From JADLHS01 sp964561105 (lineage in GTDB: Bacteria; Verrucomicrobiota; Verrucomicrobiia; Limisphaerales; JADLHS01): a stretch of 64,000 bases of DNA. A program made the position numbers and the translations under genes. A model generated the notes under the pieces. The model was not told where the DNA came from. It saw only the letters and a program-made list of their open reading frames with translations, and did no database searches. Location: assembly GCA_964561105.1 (NCBI GenBank), contig CAZLOH010000004.1, forward strand, positions 62,001 to 126,000, read 5' to 3'. This document shows, in pieces, positions 50,701-59,739 of the stretch. The stretch's first letter is position 1. Every line of letters begins with the position of its first letter.

Positions 50701-52095
50701 TCAGCCGAGAGCCAGTTCCTCGCGCGGATGCCGCACCAGCAGCGGGTTGGCCGGGCGCGACAAGTAAACCGACAGGACGAGGGGCGCAATGCGGCCCGTG
50801 AACATGAGCGCAATGATAACGAACTTTCCCGGAGCCGTCAAAAGCGCGGTGACGCCCGTGCTCAGGCCCACGGTGCCGAAGGCGGAAACCACCTCGTAAA
50901 CCAGGCCCAGCCAGTGTTGCGCGGTTTGCGCCGCGGGATGTCCGTCCTCGATGATCATGAGCAGGCCAATCCCGCCGACCACACAGATCACGCCGAGCAA
51001 CGCCACCATGGTGGCCACGAACGACACCCGGGGTGGCAGCCGCCGATTCCAAAATTGCACTTCATCCCGCCGCCGCAACGCCGACCACGCGGTCAGCAGC
51101 AGCACCGCGACGGTCAGGGTTTTGATCCCACCCGCCATCGAACCGGGCGCGCCGCCGATGAACATCAACCCCAGCGTGGTCAACAGCGTGGTGGGATTCA
51201 TCTGCCCGTTATCCACCACGTTGAACCCGGCGGTGCGGGACACGGCGGAGTGGAAGAACGACCACGACAGTTGTTCACCCAGCGGCACTCCCGCGAGCGT
51301 GTGGTGCGCTTCAAACGCCCACGTCGCCACGGTGCCAACCAGCAGGAGGATGCCCGCCGTGACCACCGAGAGCCGGGTCTGCAACGTGAGGTAGCCGCGC
51401 CGCCGCCGGTCGCGCCGCCAAAAATAGTAGTAGCGCAGGTTGATCAACGTCATCAGCCCGATGCCGCCCATGATGACCAGCGCCGAAATGACCAGGAGAA
51501 TCGCCGGCTGATGGCGCCAGTGAACCAGGTTGTCCGGATAGATCGAGATGCCCGCGTTGCAAAACGCGCTGACCGAATGGAACGCCGCCTCCCACAGCGT
51601 TTGCCAAGTGTCCGCCGCCGGCGCCGCCCGGATCATCAGATAAAACAACGCCACCGCGCCCGACAATTCCAACACCACCACGAACACGCAGGCGTAGATG
51701 AACACATCAATCGGGCGGGCTTGTTTCAGCCGGCCCACCGTGGCTTGAATGGTCTGCTCATCAGTCAGCGAAAGCCGGTTGCCACTCAACAACACCAGCG
51801 AGAGGCTCGCGGTGAAAATGCCCAGGCCGCCGGCCTGAATCAGTCCCAGCAACACCGCCTGCCCGAACCCGTTGAACGTCTCCGCCACATTTACCGACGA
51901 GAGTCCCGTCACGCAGGTTGCGGAAGTGGCGAGGAACAGCGCATCAATCCAGTGGACGCTCTGCCCGGGTTTGTGCGCCCACGGCAGCAACAGCAACGCC
52001 GCGCCCACGACGATGAGCGCCCCGAAGCCCAGCGGCACAAGTCGCAGGTCCACACTCCCGCGGCGTTGAGCCGGCCGGGAAATCGGGTCGGACAT
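50701..52095 (-). CDS. Potassium uptake membrane subunit (TrkH/KtrB family)
   Basis: 464 residues from the ATG at 52093-52095; a GTG at 52111-52113 would add six residues. It has about eight to ten hydrophobic helices. The four selectivity-filter repeats are recognisable: CVTGLSSVN, AFCNAGISIYP, RTAGFNVVD and AFGTVGLSTG. Together with the RCK subunit it imports K+ (sodium- or proton-coupled) and helps osmoadaptation. The length and the single-RCK partner favour a Ktr-type system. Confidence 0.92.
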   Translation of the reverse strand: MSDPISRPAQRRGSVDLRLVPLGFGALIVVGAALLLLPWAHKPGQSVHWIDALFLATSATCVTGLSSVNVAETFNGFGQAVLLGLIQAGGLGIFTASLSLVLLSGNRLSLTDEQTIQATVGRLKQARPIDVFIYACVFVVVLELSGAVALFYLMIRAAPAADTWQTLWEAAFHSVSAFCNAGISIYPDNLVHWRHQPAILLVISALVIMGGIGLMTLINLRYYYFWRRDRRRRGYLTLQTRLSVVTAGILLLVGTVATWAFEAHHTLAGVPLGEQLSWSFFHSAVSRTAGFNVVDNGQMNPTTLLTTLGLMFIGGAPGSMAGGIKTLTVAVLLLTAWSALRRRDEVQFWNRRLPPRVSFVATMVALLGVICVVGGIGLLMIIEDGHPAAQTAQHWLGLVYEVVSAFGTVGLSTGVTALLTAPGKFVIIALMFTGRIAPLVLSVYLSRPANPLLVRHPREELALG

Positions 52096-52245
52096 GGGAG
52101 GTTCGCTCTTCACTTTGAACGGGAGTGTTTCAAGCCCGGGTCGCGTTGTCGAGTCATCCGCCGCGCTGGAATGGGTGACTGTGCTTTGCCGGCGTCGCCG
52201 CCGTCGGTGGCGCGCCGCAACCCGGTAGTGGCCGGCGACCGAAAC

Positions 52246-53817
52246 TCAACGCGGTCCCGGGGGAATGGGCTTCTTGTCCGGAAACGGGCCGTCCACGCCA
52301 CGGGTCGGCTGGTGATCGGCGAATTGATCCTGGTCTTTGACTTCCCGTTTGAGCCGATACAACTCGGCCTTGAGTTTGGCCACGGTGGACTGCTGCGCGG
52401 GATCCGCGTAAAGGTTGTGGAGTTCATCCGGGTCGTTGCGCAGGTCAAACATTTCCCACTGATCCTTTTTCCAATAGTAAATCAGCTTGTGCGTCTCCGT
52501 GCGCACACCGTAATGGGCGCGGGTGTTGTGATCACCGGGATCGTGGTAGTAGCGGTAGTAAAAACTGGTGCGCCAGTCTGCGGGATGTTCTCCCTTCATC
52601 AACGGGACGAGACTGCGGCCCTGCATGTCCGCCGGCACGGCCAGACCAGCCGCATCCAGGAACGTCGGCGCGAAGTCGGGATTGATCGCCAGCGCGTTCT
52701 CGACCGTGCCGGGCTGGATGACGCCCGGCCAGCGCACGAGCAACGGCATTTTGATCGAAGCCTCGTACATGAATCGCTTGTCGTACAGACCGTGGTCGCC
52801 CAGAAAAAATCCCTGGTCACTCGTGTAGATGACGATGGTGTTCTCGCGCAGCCCGTTCGCATCCAGCCAGTCGAGCAACCGCCCGACGTTGTCGTCCACC
52901 GACTGGATGCAGGCGAGGTAATCCTGCATGTATCGCTGGTACTTCCATTTGTTCAATTCCTCACCGCGCAGGATCTTCGTGACGCCATCCACCTCGATCG
53001 TCACCTCGGTGGGTTTGACGCCGAGCCAGCGGTTCCGCGCCGGCCCTTTCAAGTCCGCCGGCGGTTCGAGCTTCAAGTCGCGACGCGTCAGGTCGTCGAA
53101 CACGCGCTGGCGGTTCTCATGAAGCGCATCGGTGCGGGTGGCGTAATCGTCGCGCAGCGTCCTCGGTTCGGGGATTGTCCGGTTGGCGAACAGGGCCTTG
53201 TGCTTCGCGTCCGGCAACCACGGCCGGTGCGGCGCTTTGTTGTGACACATCAGGAAGAAGGGTTTGTCCGGCGGGCGATGCTTCAAAAAATCAATCGCCA
53301 GGTCGGTGACGATGTCGGTCGCGTAGCCCGGGATCACCTTGCGGCCTTCAGGCACGAGAAAGGCCGGATCGAAGTAAGCGCCCTGGCCGGGGAAGATGAT
53401 CCACTGATCGAACCCGGTGGGATCGCTGCCCAGATGCCATTTGCCGATCATGCCCGTGTAGTAACCGGCGGCCTGGAGATATTTCGCGACCGTCGGTTGC
53501 GAGCCATCAAACCAGTTGAACACCGGCACCCCGTTCAGGTGGGAATACTTGCCCGTGAGAATGGTGGCGCGGCTGGGGGTGCAAATGGAATTCACCGCGT
53601 AGCAATGCTCGAAGCGCATACCTTCTTTTGCCAGCCGATCCAGGTTCGGGGTCTGATTGACCACGCTGCCGTAGGCGCTGATCGAGTGCGCCGCGTGGTC
53701 GTCCGACATGATGAACAAAATGTTCGGTCGCGACTTGGCGGCAGCACGGGCGGTCAGGTCCAGAGCCAGCAGGCAACTGACGACAACAACGAACCTCAGC
53801 AGAGTTGGCTTGATCAT
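52246..53817 (-). CDS. Secreted sulfatase (S1, FGly-type)
   Basis: 523 residues. Signal peptide about 1-26 (LLRFVVVVSCLLALDLTARA). The sulfatase core starts RPNILFIMSDDHAAHS with metal-binding Asp39-Asp40. The formylglycine signature is CTPSRATILTG with Cys79. Later DQGFFLGDHGLYDKRFMYEA holds the conserved DxGxxxGDHG pattern. The C-terminal subdomain resembles the S1 group that includes many glycan and choline sulfatases. An anaerobic or FGE-type maturase is needed and is not in the window. The role is probably desulfation of host or algal polysaccharides in the periplasm or outside. It lies two genes from the sialate cluster but separated by a repeat. Confidence 0.92.
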   Translation of the reverse strand: MIKPTLLRFVVVVSCLLALDLTARAAAKSRPNILFIMSDDHAAHSISAYGSVVNQTPNLDRLAKEGMRFEHCYAVNSICTPSRATILTGKYSHLNGVPVFNWFDGSQPTVAKYLQAAGYYTGMIGKWHLGSDPTGFDQWIIFPGQGAYFDPAFLVPEGRKVIPGYATDIVTDLAIDFLKHRPPDKPFFLMCHNKAPHRPWLPDAKHKALFANRTIPEPRTLRDDYATRTDALHENRQRVFDDLTRRDLKLEPPADLKGPARNRWLGVKPTEVTIEVDGVTKILRGEELNKWKYQRYMQDYLACIQSVDDNVGRLLDWLDANGLRENTIVIYTSDQGFFLGDHGLYDKRFMYEASIKMPLLVRWPGVIQPGTVENALAINPDFAPTFLDAAGLAVPADMQGRSLVPLMKGEHPADWRTSFYYRYYHDPGDHNTRAHYGVRTETHKLIYYWKKDQWEMFDLRNDPDELHNLYADPAQQSTVAKLKAELYRLKREVKDQDQFADHQPTRGVDGPFPDKKPIPPGPR

Positions 53818-53908
53818 GGCAGAATCTTAGCGACCGCGCCCTGAAATCGGAAGCCCTTTTCACGAGCCGAACGGAGGTTGCGGGTGAGTCAGAAAGCTCG
53901 CCATTCGA

Positions 53909-54003
53909 GGTAGCAGTTCTCGCGCTGCGAGAACTCCGCCCGCGCAGAGCGGGCGGAAACGAACCACCCGAAGCACACGGCTCCGCACAGTTCGTTGTTC
54001 CAC
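53909..54003 (-). repeat. Dispersed repeat family 2, inverted partial copy e
   Basis: On the minus strand it reads acgaactgtgcggagccgtg, tccgcccgctctgcgcgggc, gcgcgagaactgctacc, matching copies a-c with an internal deletion. It is the only copy in opposite orientation. Confidence 0.6.
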
Positions 54004-54067
54004 CTCCTCACGTCGGTGGCTACGGCATGAAGAAAAGCGGTTTGGCGTTGCACTTTGCCACCGCAGG

Positions 54068-54985
54068 TCAACTGACCCAACTGAAGAATCCTAACGCGGT
54101 CAGTTCCTCACGAAGTTTGTTGATTTCCTCCGTCGTGGGCGTTGTGTTCGGCAGGCGCGCGGGGCCGACGTCCACCCCGAGCATGGTCATCACGGCCTTC
54201 GCGGCGCCCAGATAGCCGTACCGGGCCAGCAGTTGGACGAGTTGCGCCCCGCGAAATTGCTCCTCGCGCGCCGTCGCGCCGTCGCCGGCCATGTGGGCTT
54301 TGAACAGGCGGCGATAAATGGGCGCGGCAAAGTTGAAGCCACTGCCAACGGCGCCTTTTGCGCCCAACGCCAGCGCACCGAGGAAAAACTCGTCCACGCC
54401 CCACGGCACATCCCACGCGCCACCGTCCGCCCGCAAACAAAACTGGTAGGACATCAGGTCGGTGTTGGTGAACTTGATGCCAGCCATTGTCGGGATGCGT
54501 CCGGCGGCCTGGACGAGAAAGTCCGGCATGGAGAAATGCACGCCGGTCAGCGCCGGGATGTCGTAAAAATAAAAGGGCGTTTCCGGTGCGGCTGCGGCGA
54601 TGTCCGCGCACCCGGCGATGAGCGCGTCGAGTGAGCGCGGTTTGAAATAGCTGGGCGCGAGCGCGGAGATGGCGACCGCACCGAGTTGCTGCGCCTGCGA
54701 CGCCAGCGCGCGCGCGTCCGCCAGGCAGTTCGAACCGACGTGGACCACGAGACGCAGCGCGGTGCCGCGCGCGACGTCACTCCAGCGTTGCGTCAGCGCG
54801 CGGCGTTCGTCGAGGGTGAGCGAATGACATTCGCCGGTGCTGCCGCCGATGAAGGCAAGCGTGACGCCATTTTTCAACAGATGAGCGGCCTGCTGCTCAA
54901 CGATGGCGAGGTGGAGCGAGCCGTCCGGTTTGAACGGGGTGTGCGTGGCGGCGACCAGACCGTGGAGTGGGTGCGTTGGTTTCAT
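54068..54985 (-). CDS. nanA: N-acetylneuraminate lyase-like aldolase (DapA superfamily)
   Basis: 305 residues. It is a class I aldolase of the DHDPS/NAL superfamily: VAATHTPFKPDGSL at the start, GSTGECHSLTLDER with the GSTGE carboxylate-binding loop, Tyr in FYFYDIPALTG and Schiff-base Lys in MAGIKFTNTDL. GxTGE alone does not separate the subfamilies, but the neighbours (NanM-like mutarotase, MFS permease, N-acylglucosamine 2-epimerase) make cleavage of N-acetylneuraminate to ManNAc and pyruvate the best call. It is the last gene of the cluster. Confidence 0.88.
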   Translation of the reverse strand: MKPTHPLHGLVAATHTPFKPDGSLHLAIVEQQAAHLLKNGVTLAFIGGSTGECHSLTLDERRALTQRWSDVARGTALRLVVHVGSNCLADARALASQAQQLGAVAISALAPSYFKPRSLDALIAGCADIAAAAPETPFYFYDIPALTGVHFSMPDFLVQAAGRIPTMAGIKFTNTDLMSYQFCLRADGGAWDVPWGVDEFFLGALALGAKGAVGSGFNFAAPIYRRLFKAHMAGDGATAREEQFRGAQLVQLLARYGYLGAAKAVMTMLGVDVGPARLPNTTPTTEEINKLREELTALGFFSWVS

Positions 54986-54990
54986 TGGGT

Positions 54991-56250
54991 TCAGTGTGCG
55001 GCCGGCGCAACGGCGGCGTCACGATGGCGCGGGCGAATGAGCAGCACGAGCACGATGGATAACACCGCCGTGCTGGCGAAGATGCCGAAGATTCCAAACA
55101 GCGGCACGTGACGGTCGCGCAAAATGCCGAAACCCCAATCGGCCAGGCCGCCGCAACTGATGCTCACGAGATTCATCAAACCGTAGCCGGTGGCGCGCAG
55201 TTCGGGCCGGGTGATTTGGCAGAGGATGGGCATGTTGTTGCAGTCAAAAAATCCCCAGCCCAGCCCGAACAAAATCAGAAACGCCACCGCCACCCACAGC
55301 AGCCCGGTCTGCGGCGCATAGCCCACGCCAAACATCGCCGGCACGATGAGCGACATGCCGATGGCGCTGACGAAAATGCGTCCGCGTTCTGTGCGCCGCA
55401 TCCAGCGGTCGGCCAGCCAGCCGCCCGTCAGCGCGCCGATGATGGCCGCGACCTGCCAATACAACGTCGCGGACACACCGGCCTTGCCCTGGCCAAGGTT
55501 GAACTCGACCTTCAGAATCGCGGGCATCCAATCCCGCACCACCCAGCCAGCCAGCGCGGGCAGCGTGAAGTAAAGCACCAGCAGGATGAACGAGGCGTTG
55601 CCGAGCAATTCGCGCAACGCGCCGCCGGGCGACGGACGCGAAGCCTCCTCCGTCGCGACCGGCCGCGTGGGATTTCGCAACAGAAAAAACAGCGGCAACC
55701 CATACACCACGCCCACCAACCCGCACACGTCAAAGGCCCAGCGCCAGCCCAGCGACGGATGGTCCGCCGCGTAGCCGCTGAAGCCACCGATGATCACGCC
55801 CGCGTAAATGCCCATCTGATGCCAGCCCACGGCGCGCGAGCGCGTGGGGCCAAGATGAAAGTCCGCAATGAGGGCGAGCGCCGCCGGAATGTAGAACGCC
55901 TCGCTGACACCCATGACGGCGCGCGCCGCCAGGAGTTGCTCGTAGTTCGTCACGTGACCGGTGGCCCAGGTCACGCACGACCAGACGAACAGGCTCGCCA
56001 CGATGACGTGCCGCCGGCTGAAACGATCCGCCAGGTAGCCGCCGATGGGGCTGAGGAAGGCGTAAACCCACTTGAACAGCGCGAGAATTTTTCCCCAGTT
56101 TTCCTCCCGCCCGATGTCCGGGATATCGGTCATCACCGAGAACTTCATCGCCGCGAGCATCTGGCGGTCGAGATAATTGAGCAGCGCCACCGGAACGAGC
56201 AGCGCGACGACCAGCCAGGCGTAACCCGCCGAACGGGAGGTTGGATTCAT
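54991..56250 (-). CDS. MFS transporter, probable sialic acid permease
   Basis: 419 residues from the ATG at 56248-56250; the long frame to 56412 overlaps upstream DNA. It has about twelve hydrophobic helices and the MFS loop motif DRFSRRHVIVASL after helix 2. The first helix contains NYLDRQMLAAMK, as in anion/cation symporter (ACS/exuT-like) members. It lies five bases upstream of the lyase gene and close to the mutarotase gene, so N-acetylneuraminate or a related sugar acid is the likely substrate. Confidence 0.85.
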   Translation of the reverse strand: MNPTSRSAGYAWLVVALLVPVALLNYLDRQMLAAMKFSVMTDIPDIGREENWGKILALFKWVYAFLSPIGGYLADRFSRRHVIVASLFVWSCVTWATGHVTNYEQLLAARAVMGVSEAFYIPAALALIADFHLGPTRSRAVGWHQMGIYAGVIIGGFSGYAADHPSLGWRWAFDVCGLVGVVYGLPLFFLLRNPTRPVATEEASRPSPGGALRELLGNASFILLVLYFTLPALAGWVVRDWMPAILKVEFNLGQGKAGVSATLYWQVAAIIGALTGGWLADRWMRRTERGRIFVSAIGMSLIVPAMFGVGYAPQTGLLWVAVAFLILFGLGWGFFDCNNMPILCQITRPELRATGYGLMNLVSISCGGLADWGFGILRDRHVPLFGIFGIFASTAVLSIVLVLLIRPRHRDAAVAPAAH

Positions 56251-56267
56251 TTGCCGTGCCACTCTAA

Positions 56268-57281
56268 TCAATTGCCCGTGGCGCGCACACACCAAACTTC
56301 GGGTGAACGCACGCCGGGGCGCGCTTCGCCGCTTGGGAACACGGTCAATCCGTTCCACTCCGCCGTCGGCAATGTCGCGCGCGAGGCCGGAGTTTCCCCC
56401 ACCACGCTCCACGCGTCGCGGGTCGTGTCGTAACTCAACACTCGTTTCGGAAAACCGGGATGCTTCGCTTTCGGCTCGAACTTCGCCAGACTTCCGTCGT
56501 CCCCACCCACAATCAAAAACATGTCCTCATCCACCACCGGCGCGGGCGTCGGCGCGGCCACGACGGGGTTCGGCAGGTCAGCGATGCGTTTCCATCCCGT
56601 GCCGGGCGTGAACCGGCAGGCGTCCTTCAAATACGTCCGCACCGGCAGCCCGTTCGCGTCCGGCGAGAGGTCCGTTCCGCCGCAGAGGTAAAATGATTTT
56701 CCGACGGCCGCCGCCACGGACAACATCCGCGCCGGGCCGGGCCACGGCTCCAGCCGTTTCCACTTCGCGCCGGGTTTGCCGAGATCAAGCGCCCAGAAAT
56801 TCTTCAGCGCGTTCGTCGCGTCCGGCGTCGCCGTGCCGCCGGCGACATAAACCGTTTTGCCCACGATCGCGCCGCAGGAATTGGCGAGCGGTTCGGGCAA
56901 CGGCGGGAGTGATTCGCATTTCAATTCGTCATTTTTCCAAGTGAGCTGGAAGACCTCGCGAAAGTGTTGGTGCGCGTCACTGCCGCCGATGCATACCACG
57001 CCGTCGGGTGTCGTCACGGACACGCCGTAACCTAACGCGCGTGGCAGCTTGAATCCGCCGCGCCAGTGGCCGTTGGTCTGGTCGAGCACGAACGCCGAGT
57101 CATGCCAGATTTTCCTGCCGCCCTCCCACGGCATCTTGTCGGGAAAATTCGCGCCGCCCGCCACGATGAGCGCGCCGCCGCTTGTGCCCGCGAACGAGCC
57201 GGCGAAACCAACGGGATCAGGCAGCGGGGGCAACCGCCGCCAGGCCAGGGCCAGGTCAGCGGATTCAAGTTTTGCGGTCAT
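56268..57281 (-). CDS. nanM: NanM-type N-acetylneuraminate mutarotase (kelch propeller)
   Basis: 338 residues using the ATG at 57279-57281. Six kelch blades are visible as repeated GG plus W/Y pairs: GALIVAGGANFPDKMPWEGG, VVCIGGSDAHQHFREVF, TVYVAGGTATPDATNAL, SFYLCGGTDLS and MFLIVGGDDGS. GGANFPDKMPWEGG is typical of the cyclically permuted mutarotase family that converts alpha- to beta-Neu5Ac. Escherichia coli NanM is periplasmic. Here the codons just before this ATG read CALAITGF, like part of a signal peptide, but no start codon precedes it in frame before a repeat element. Confidence 0.85.
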   Translation of the reverse strand: MTAKLESADLALAWRRLPPLPDPVGFAGSFAGTSGGALIVAGGANFPDKMPWEGGRKIWHDSAFVLDQTNGHWRGGFKLPRALGYGVSVTTPDGVVCIGGSDAHQHFREVFQLTWKNDELKCESLPPLPEPLANSCGAIVGKTVYVAGGTATPDATNALKNFWALDLGKPGAKWKRLEPWPGPARMLSVAAAVGKSFYLCGGTDLSPDANGLPVRTYLKDACRFTPGTGWKRIADLPNPVVAAPTPAPVVDEDMFLIVGGDDGSLAKFEPKAKHPGFPKRVLSYDTTRDAWSVVGETPASRATLPTAEWNGLTVFPSGEARPGVRSPEVWCVRATGN

Positions 57282-57596
57282 AAGTGTGAAGCCGGTTATC
57301 GCAAGCGCGCAGACGTAGCAGCGACGCCCCGTCGCCGTCAGGTGAAAGCGACGCCGACGTCGCTTGAAGCCGAACCAGGACAAGGTTGGGCTGAACTGGC
57401 CGGCGACGAAGGCATCGCCGCCGCAGCCAAGCAACGAGGCGTCGCTGCTACGGCCGAGTCGATTTAACGGGCTTTGGGTTTCGGATTTCGTCATTCGGTC
57501 TCCGATGCAAATCAACCAGCGCTTCGCCTCCTAATCGTACTCTTGATCTTTTTCACAATCACGCTTTCCACGGAACGATTGAGATTAAGAAGAAGA
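57282..57596. repeat. 315-base intergenic stretch with palindromic repeat at 57311-57454
   Basis: Left arm agacgtagcagcgacgccc (57311-57329) and right arm gaggcgtcgctgctacggc (57436-57454) are near-perfect reverse complements, 106 bases apart. The stretch between also reads as GC-rich, gcgacgccgacgtcgc. It lies directly before the mutarotase start. The rest (57470-57596) is AT-richer and holds nothing recognisable. Confidence 0.65.
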
Positions 57597-58847
57597 TTAA
57601 GATTGAGGCAAACCAACACCAACCCCGCGCTTCGAATCGCGGCCATTCGCTTTCATCTCCTCGCACAGCCGCCAGCAATACCACAGCATCCGTGGCAGAT
57701 GAAACGGGCCTTTGTAAATCGTTCCCTTCGCGCGCGACGACGCGCGGCCATCGCGATGCAGGTAGCCGTACCACTCGCCAAATTCAGGATCGGCGAAATG
57801 CTTGAAACTCCAATCGTGGACGAGCCGATGCCAGCGCGCGTATTTCGCTTCCCCCGTGAGCTGGAACGCGAGCAGCGTGGCGATGATGGCCTCGTTGTGT
57901 GGCCACCAGAATTTCATGTCGTGCCAATACTCCTGCACCGGCAGCCCGCGCAGGTCGCGGAAATAAAACAGCCCGCCGCACTCGTCGTCCCAACCGCGTT
58001 TCCACATCCAGTCGAGAATCTTCAAGCCCATTTCGATGAGCCGCCGGTCGCCGCGCATTTTTCCTTCGTGCATGACAAACCACGCGCACTCGATGGCGTG
58101 GCCTGGATTCAACGTGCGCCCGTCGTGATGATCAATCAGCCCGCCGTCCGGCGCGACGACTTCCATCAACGCCTCGTGCTCCGGCTTCAGAAAGTCACGT
58201 TCAATTTCCGCAATGCTGTCGTCAATCCACTCCGTGCAGGTGCGGCCGCTGATCTTCACGTCACCGAGGTTCGCGCGGAGTTCCTGTGCCGTGACGATGC
58301 CGATCATGTGCGCGCCGATGCCTTTGGCCGGGCGCGTGGCCTCGAACTTCGGCGGCATGACGCCCGGTGTGAACGAATAGCGCAGATACGTGGCGAAGTT
58401 GTTCAATGTCTCGTCCGCCGCGCGGGCATCGCCCGTGGCCTTGGCGAAGGCCGCATTGGCAATCGCCGCGAAACTCTCGCTGAAAACGTAACGTCGCATC
58501 CGCAGCGGCTTTCCGTCGCGGGTGACGGTGAAATACATCTTGCCGTCGGGCGCGAAGCAATGTCGGCGGCTGAACTCGACGCACGAACGCGCGGCTTCGA
58601 GCCATTCGGCGCGTTTCTCGACCGAGTTGTAAAGCGTGGCGAACATCCAGCCGGCGCGACCCTGGAACCAGACGGACTTGTCCGTGTCAATCACCGTGCC
58701 GTCGCGATCGAGGCACGTCAGCACGCCGCCATGCTCGCGATCCAGGCCGTGTCGCAGCCAGAACGGCAGGACATCCCCCAACAACGTGTCGTGGTAGAGC
58801 GCGGCTAGTTCCGCGCAACCGGATGCGTTCGTCAGGTGGTCCGTCAT
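57597..58847 (-). CDS. N-acylglucosamine 2-epimerase (AGE family)
   Basis: 416 residues from the ATG at 58845-58847 (MTDHLTNASGCAEL). It is an (alpha/alpha)6-barrel epimerase with the landmarks DREHGGVLTCLDRDG, KSVWFQGRAGWMFATLYN, RYVFSESFAAIANAA, NPGHAIECAWFVM and KFWWPHNEAIIATLLAF, which bring the paired His and Arg to the active site. Close relatives interconvert ManNAc and GlcNAc. In the cluster it would receive ManNAc from the lyase and give GlcNAc, bypassing NanK/NanE, a route known in Bacteroides. It is the first gene of the minus-strand cluster. Confidence 0.88.
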   Translation of the reverse strand: MTDHLTNASGCAELAALYHDTLLGDVLPFWLRHGLDREHGGVLTCLDRDGTVIDTDKSVWFQGRAGWMFATLYNSVEKRAEWLEAARSCVEFSRRHCFAPDGKMYFTVTRDGKPLRMRRYVFSESFAAIANAAFAKATGDARAADETLNNFATYLRYSFTPGVMPPKFEATRPAKGIGAHMIGIVTAQELRANLGDVKISGRTCTEWIDDSIAEIERDFLKPEHEALMEVVAPDGGLIDHHDGRTLNPGHAIECAWFVMHEGKMRGDRRLIEMGLKILDWMWKRGWDDECGGLFYFRDLRGLPVQEYWHDMKFWWPHNEAIIATLLAFQLTGEAKYARWHRLVHDWSFKHFADPEFGEWYGYLHRDGRASSRAKGTIYKGPFHLPRMLWYCWRLCEEMKANGRDSKRGVGVGLPQS

Positions 58848-59169
58848 TTGTTCAACATTCAATTCAGCGGAAAGCGCGTAAAGCGCAGGGGCTCGATGAA
58901 TTACGAATCGTACCAACACCTGGAACGGAACTCCAGCGCTTCCCGTTTCCATCCCCTGTGGGGTTTGAAACCCGGTTGAGCCAAATCATCCTTGCGTCAT
59001 GCTCCCACAGCGTGCCCATCAGACCGGGTCAACACCAATGATCACGGTTTGGGCGACCTTGGTCGAAGCTTTTTTGGGCTTGAACTGAACTCATAATTGA
59101 ATAAACCCCCGGCTTAATGCTGTCTTAATCCGCGTTCCGATAAACTCGCGACAAAATCAAGAAACCAAA
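58848..59169. other. 322-base divergent intergenic region
   Basis: It separates the sialate cluster and the cytochrome gene. It is AT-richer near 59085-59150 (cggcttaatgctgtcttaat, gataaactcg), a probable promoter zone for the cytochrome gene, but no clear -35/-10 pair at the right spacing. Nothing else was recognised. Confidence 0.4.
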
Positions 59170-59739
59170 ATGAAAACCACACTTGCGCTGTTAGTGATTG
59201 GCCTCGTCCTCTCGGCAGTTTCAATCCGGGCCGACGACAAGGAAAAATGGGACATCAACCATGTGGACGTTAGCAAGCTGCCGGCGGCAGCGAACAAGAA
59301 GGACCTGACGTACGCCAAGGACATCAGGCCATTATTCGAGGCATCGTGCTTCCGTTGTCACGGCGAACGGAAACCGAAAGGGGGACTGCGGTTGGACAGT
59401 CTGGAAGCGGTCCTCAAGGGCGGTGAAGACGGCAAGATGGTGGTGGCCGGTGACAGCAAGAAAAGTCTCCTGGTCGCCGCAGCCGCCCGGATTGACGACG
59501 AAATTGCCATGCCGCCCAAACACCGGCCCGGTGGCCCTGGTGGCCCCGGCGGACCGGGCGGGCCTCGGCCGAACGGAGACAACAACCGCGATGGCCGTCC
59601 TCCGGGACCGCCGCCAGGCACGAATCATTTCGGTCCGCCGCGGGGTGGACCGGGTGGTGGCTTCGGCGCTCCGCCAAAGCCATTGACGGCGGAACAGGTC
59701 GGTCTGATCCGGGCGTGGATTGACCAGGGCGCGAAGTAA
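59170..59739 (+). CDS. Exported c-type cytochrome-like protein (PSCyt type) with Gly/Pro-rich insert
   Basis: 189 residues. Signal peptide 1-21 (LALLVIGLVLSAVSIRA). A haem c site is at Cys60-x2-Cys63-His64 in LFEASCFRCHGERKPKGGL, followed by RLDSLEAVLKGG and VVAGDSKKSLLV, the layout of PSCyt1 domains from planctomycetes and verrucomicrobia. A possible axial Met lies in EIAMPPKHRP. Residues about 118-172 are a low-complexity Gly/Pro/Arg insert (GGPGGPGGPGGP, PPGPPPGTN) before the C-terminal helix TAEQVGLIRAWIDQGAK. PSCyt1 domains usually accompany large catabolic enzymes; here it stands alone. Confidence 0.87.
   Translation: MKTTLALLVIGLVLSAVSIRADDKEKWDINHVDVSKLPAAANKKDLTYAKDIRPLFEASCFRCHGERKPKGGLRLDSLEAVLKGGEDGKMVVAGDSKKSLLVAAAARIDDEIAMPPKHRPGGPGGPGGPGGPRPNGDNNRDGRPPGPPPGTNHFGPPRGGPGGGFGAPPKPLTAEQVGLIRAWIDQGAK

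Noticed and set aside
50560..53844. 1094-residue open frame on the plus strand
   Set aside because: Antisense to the potassium transporter pair and sulfatase, which have clear motifs; composition is the Arg/His/Gln-rich pattern of a GC-rich shadow frame.
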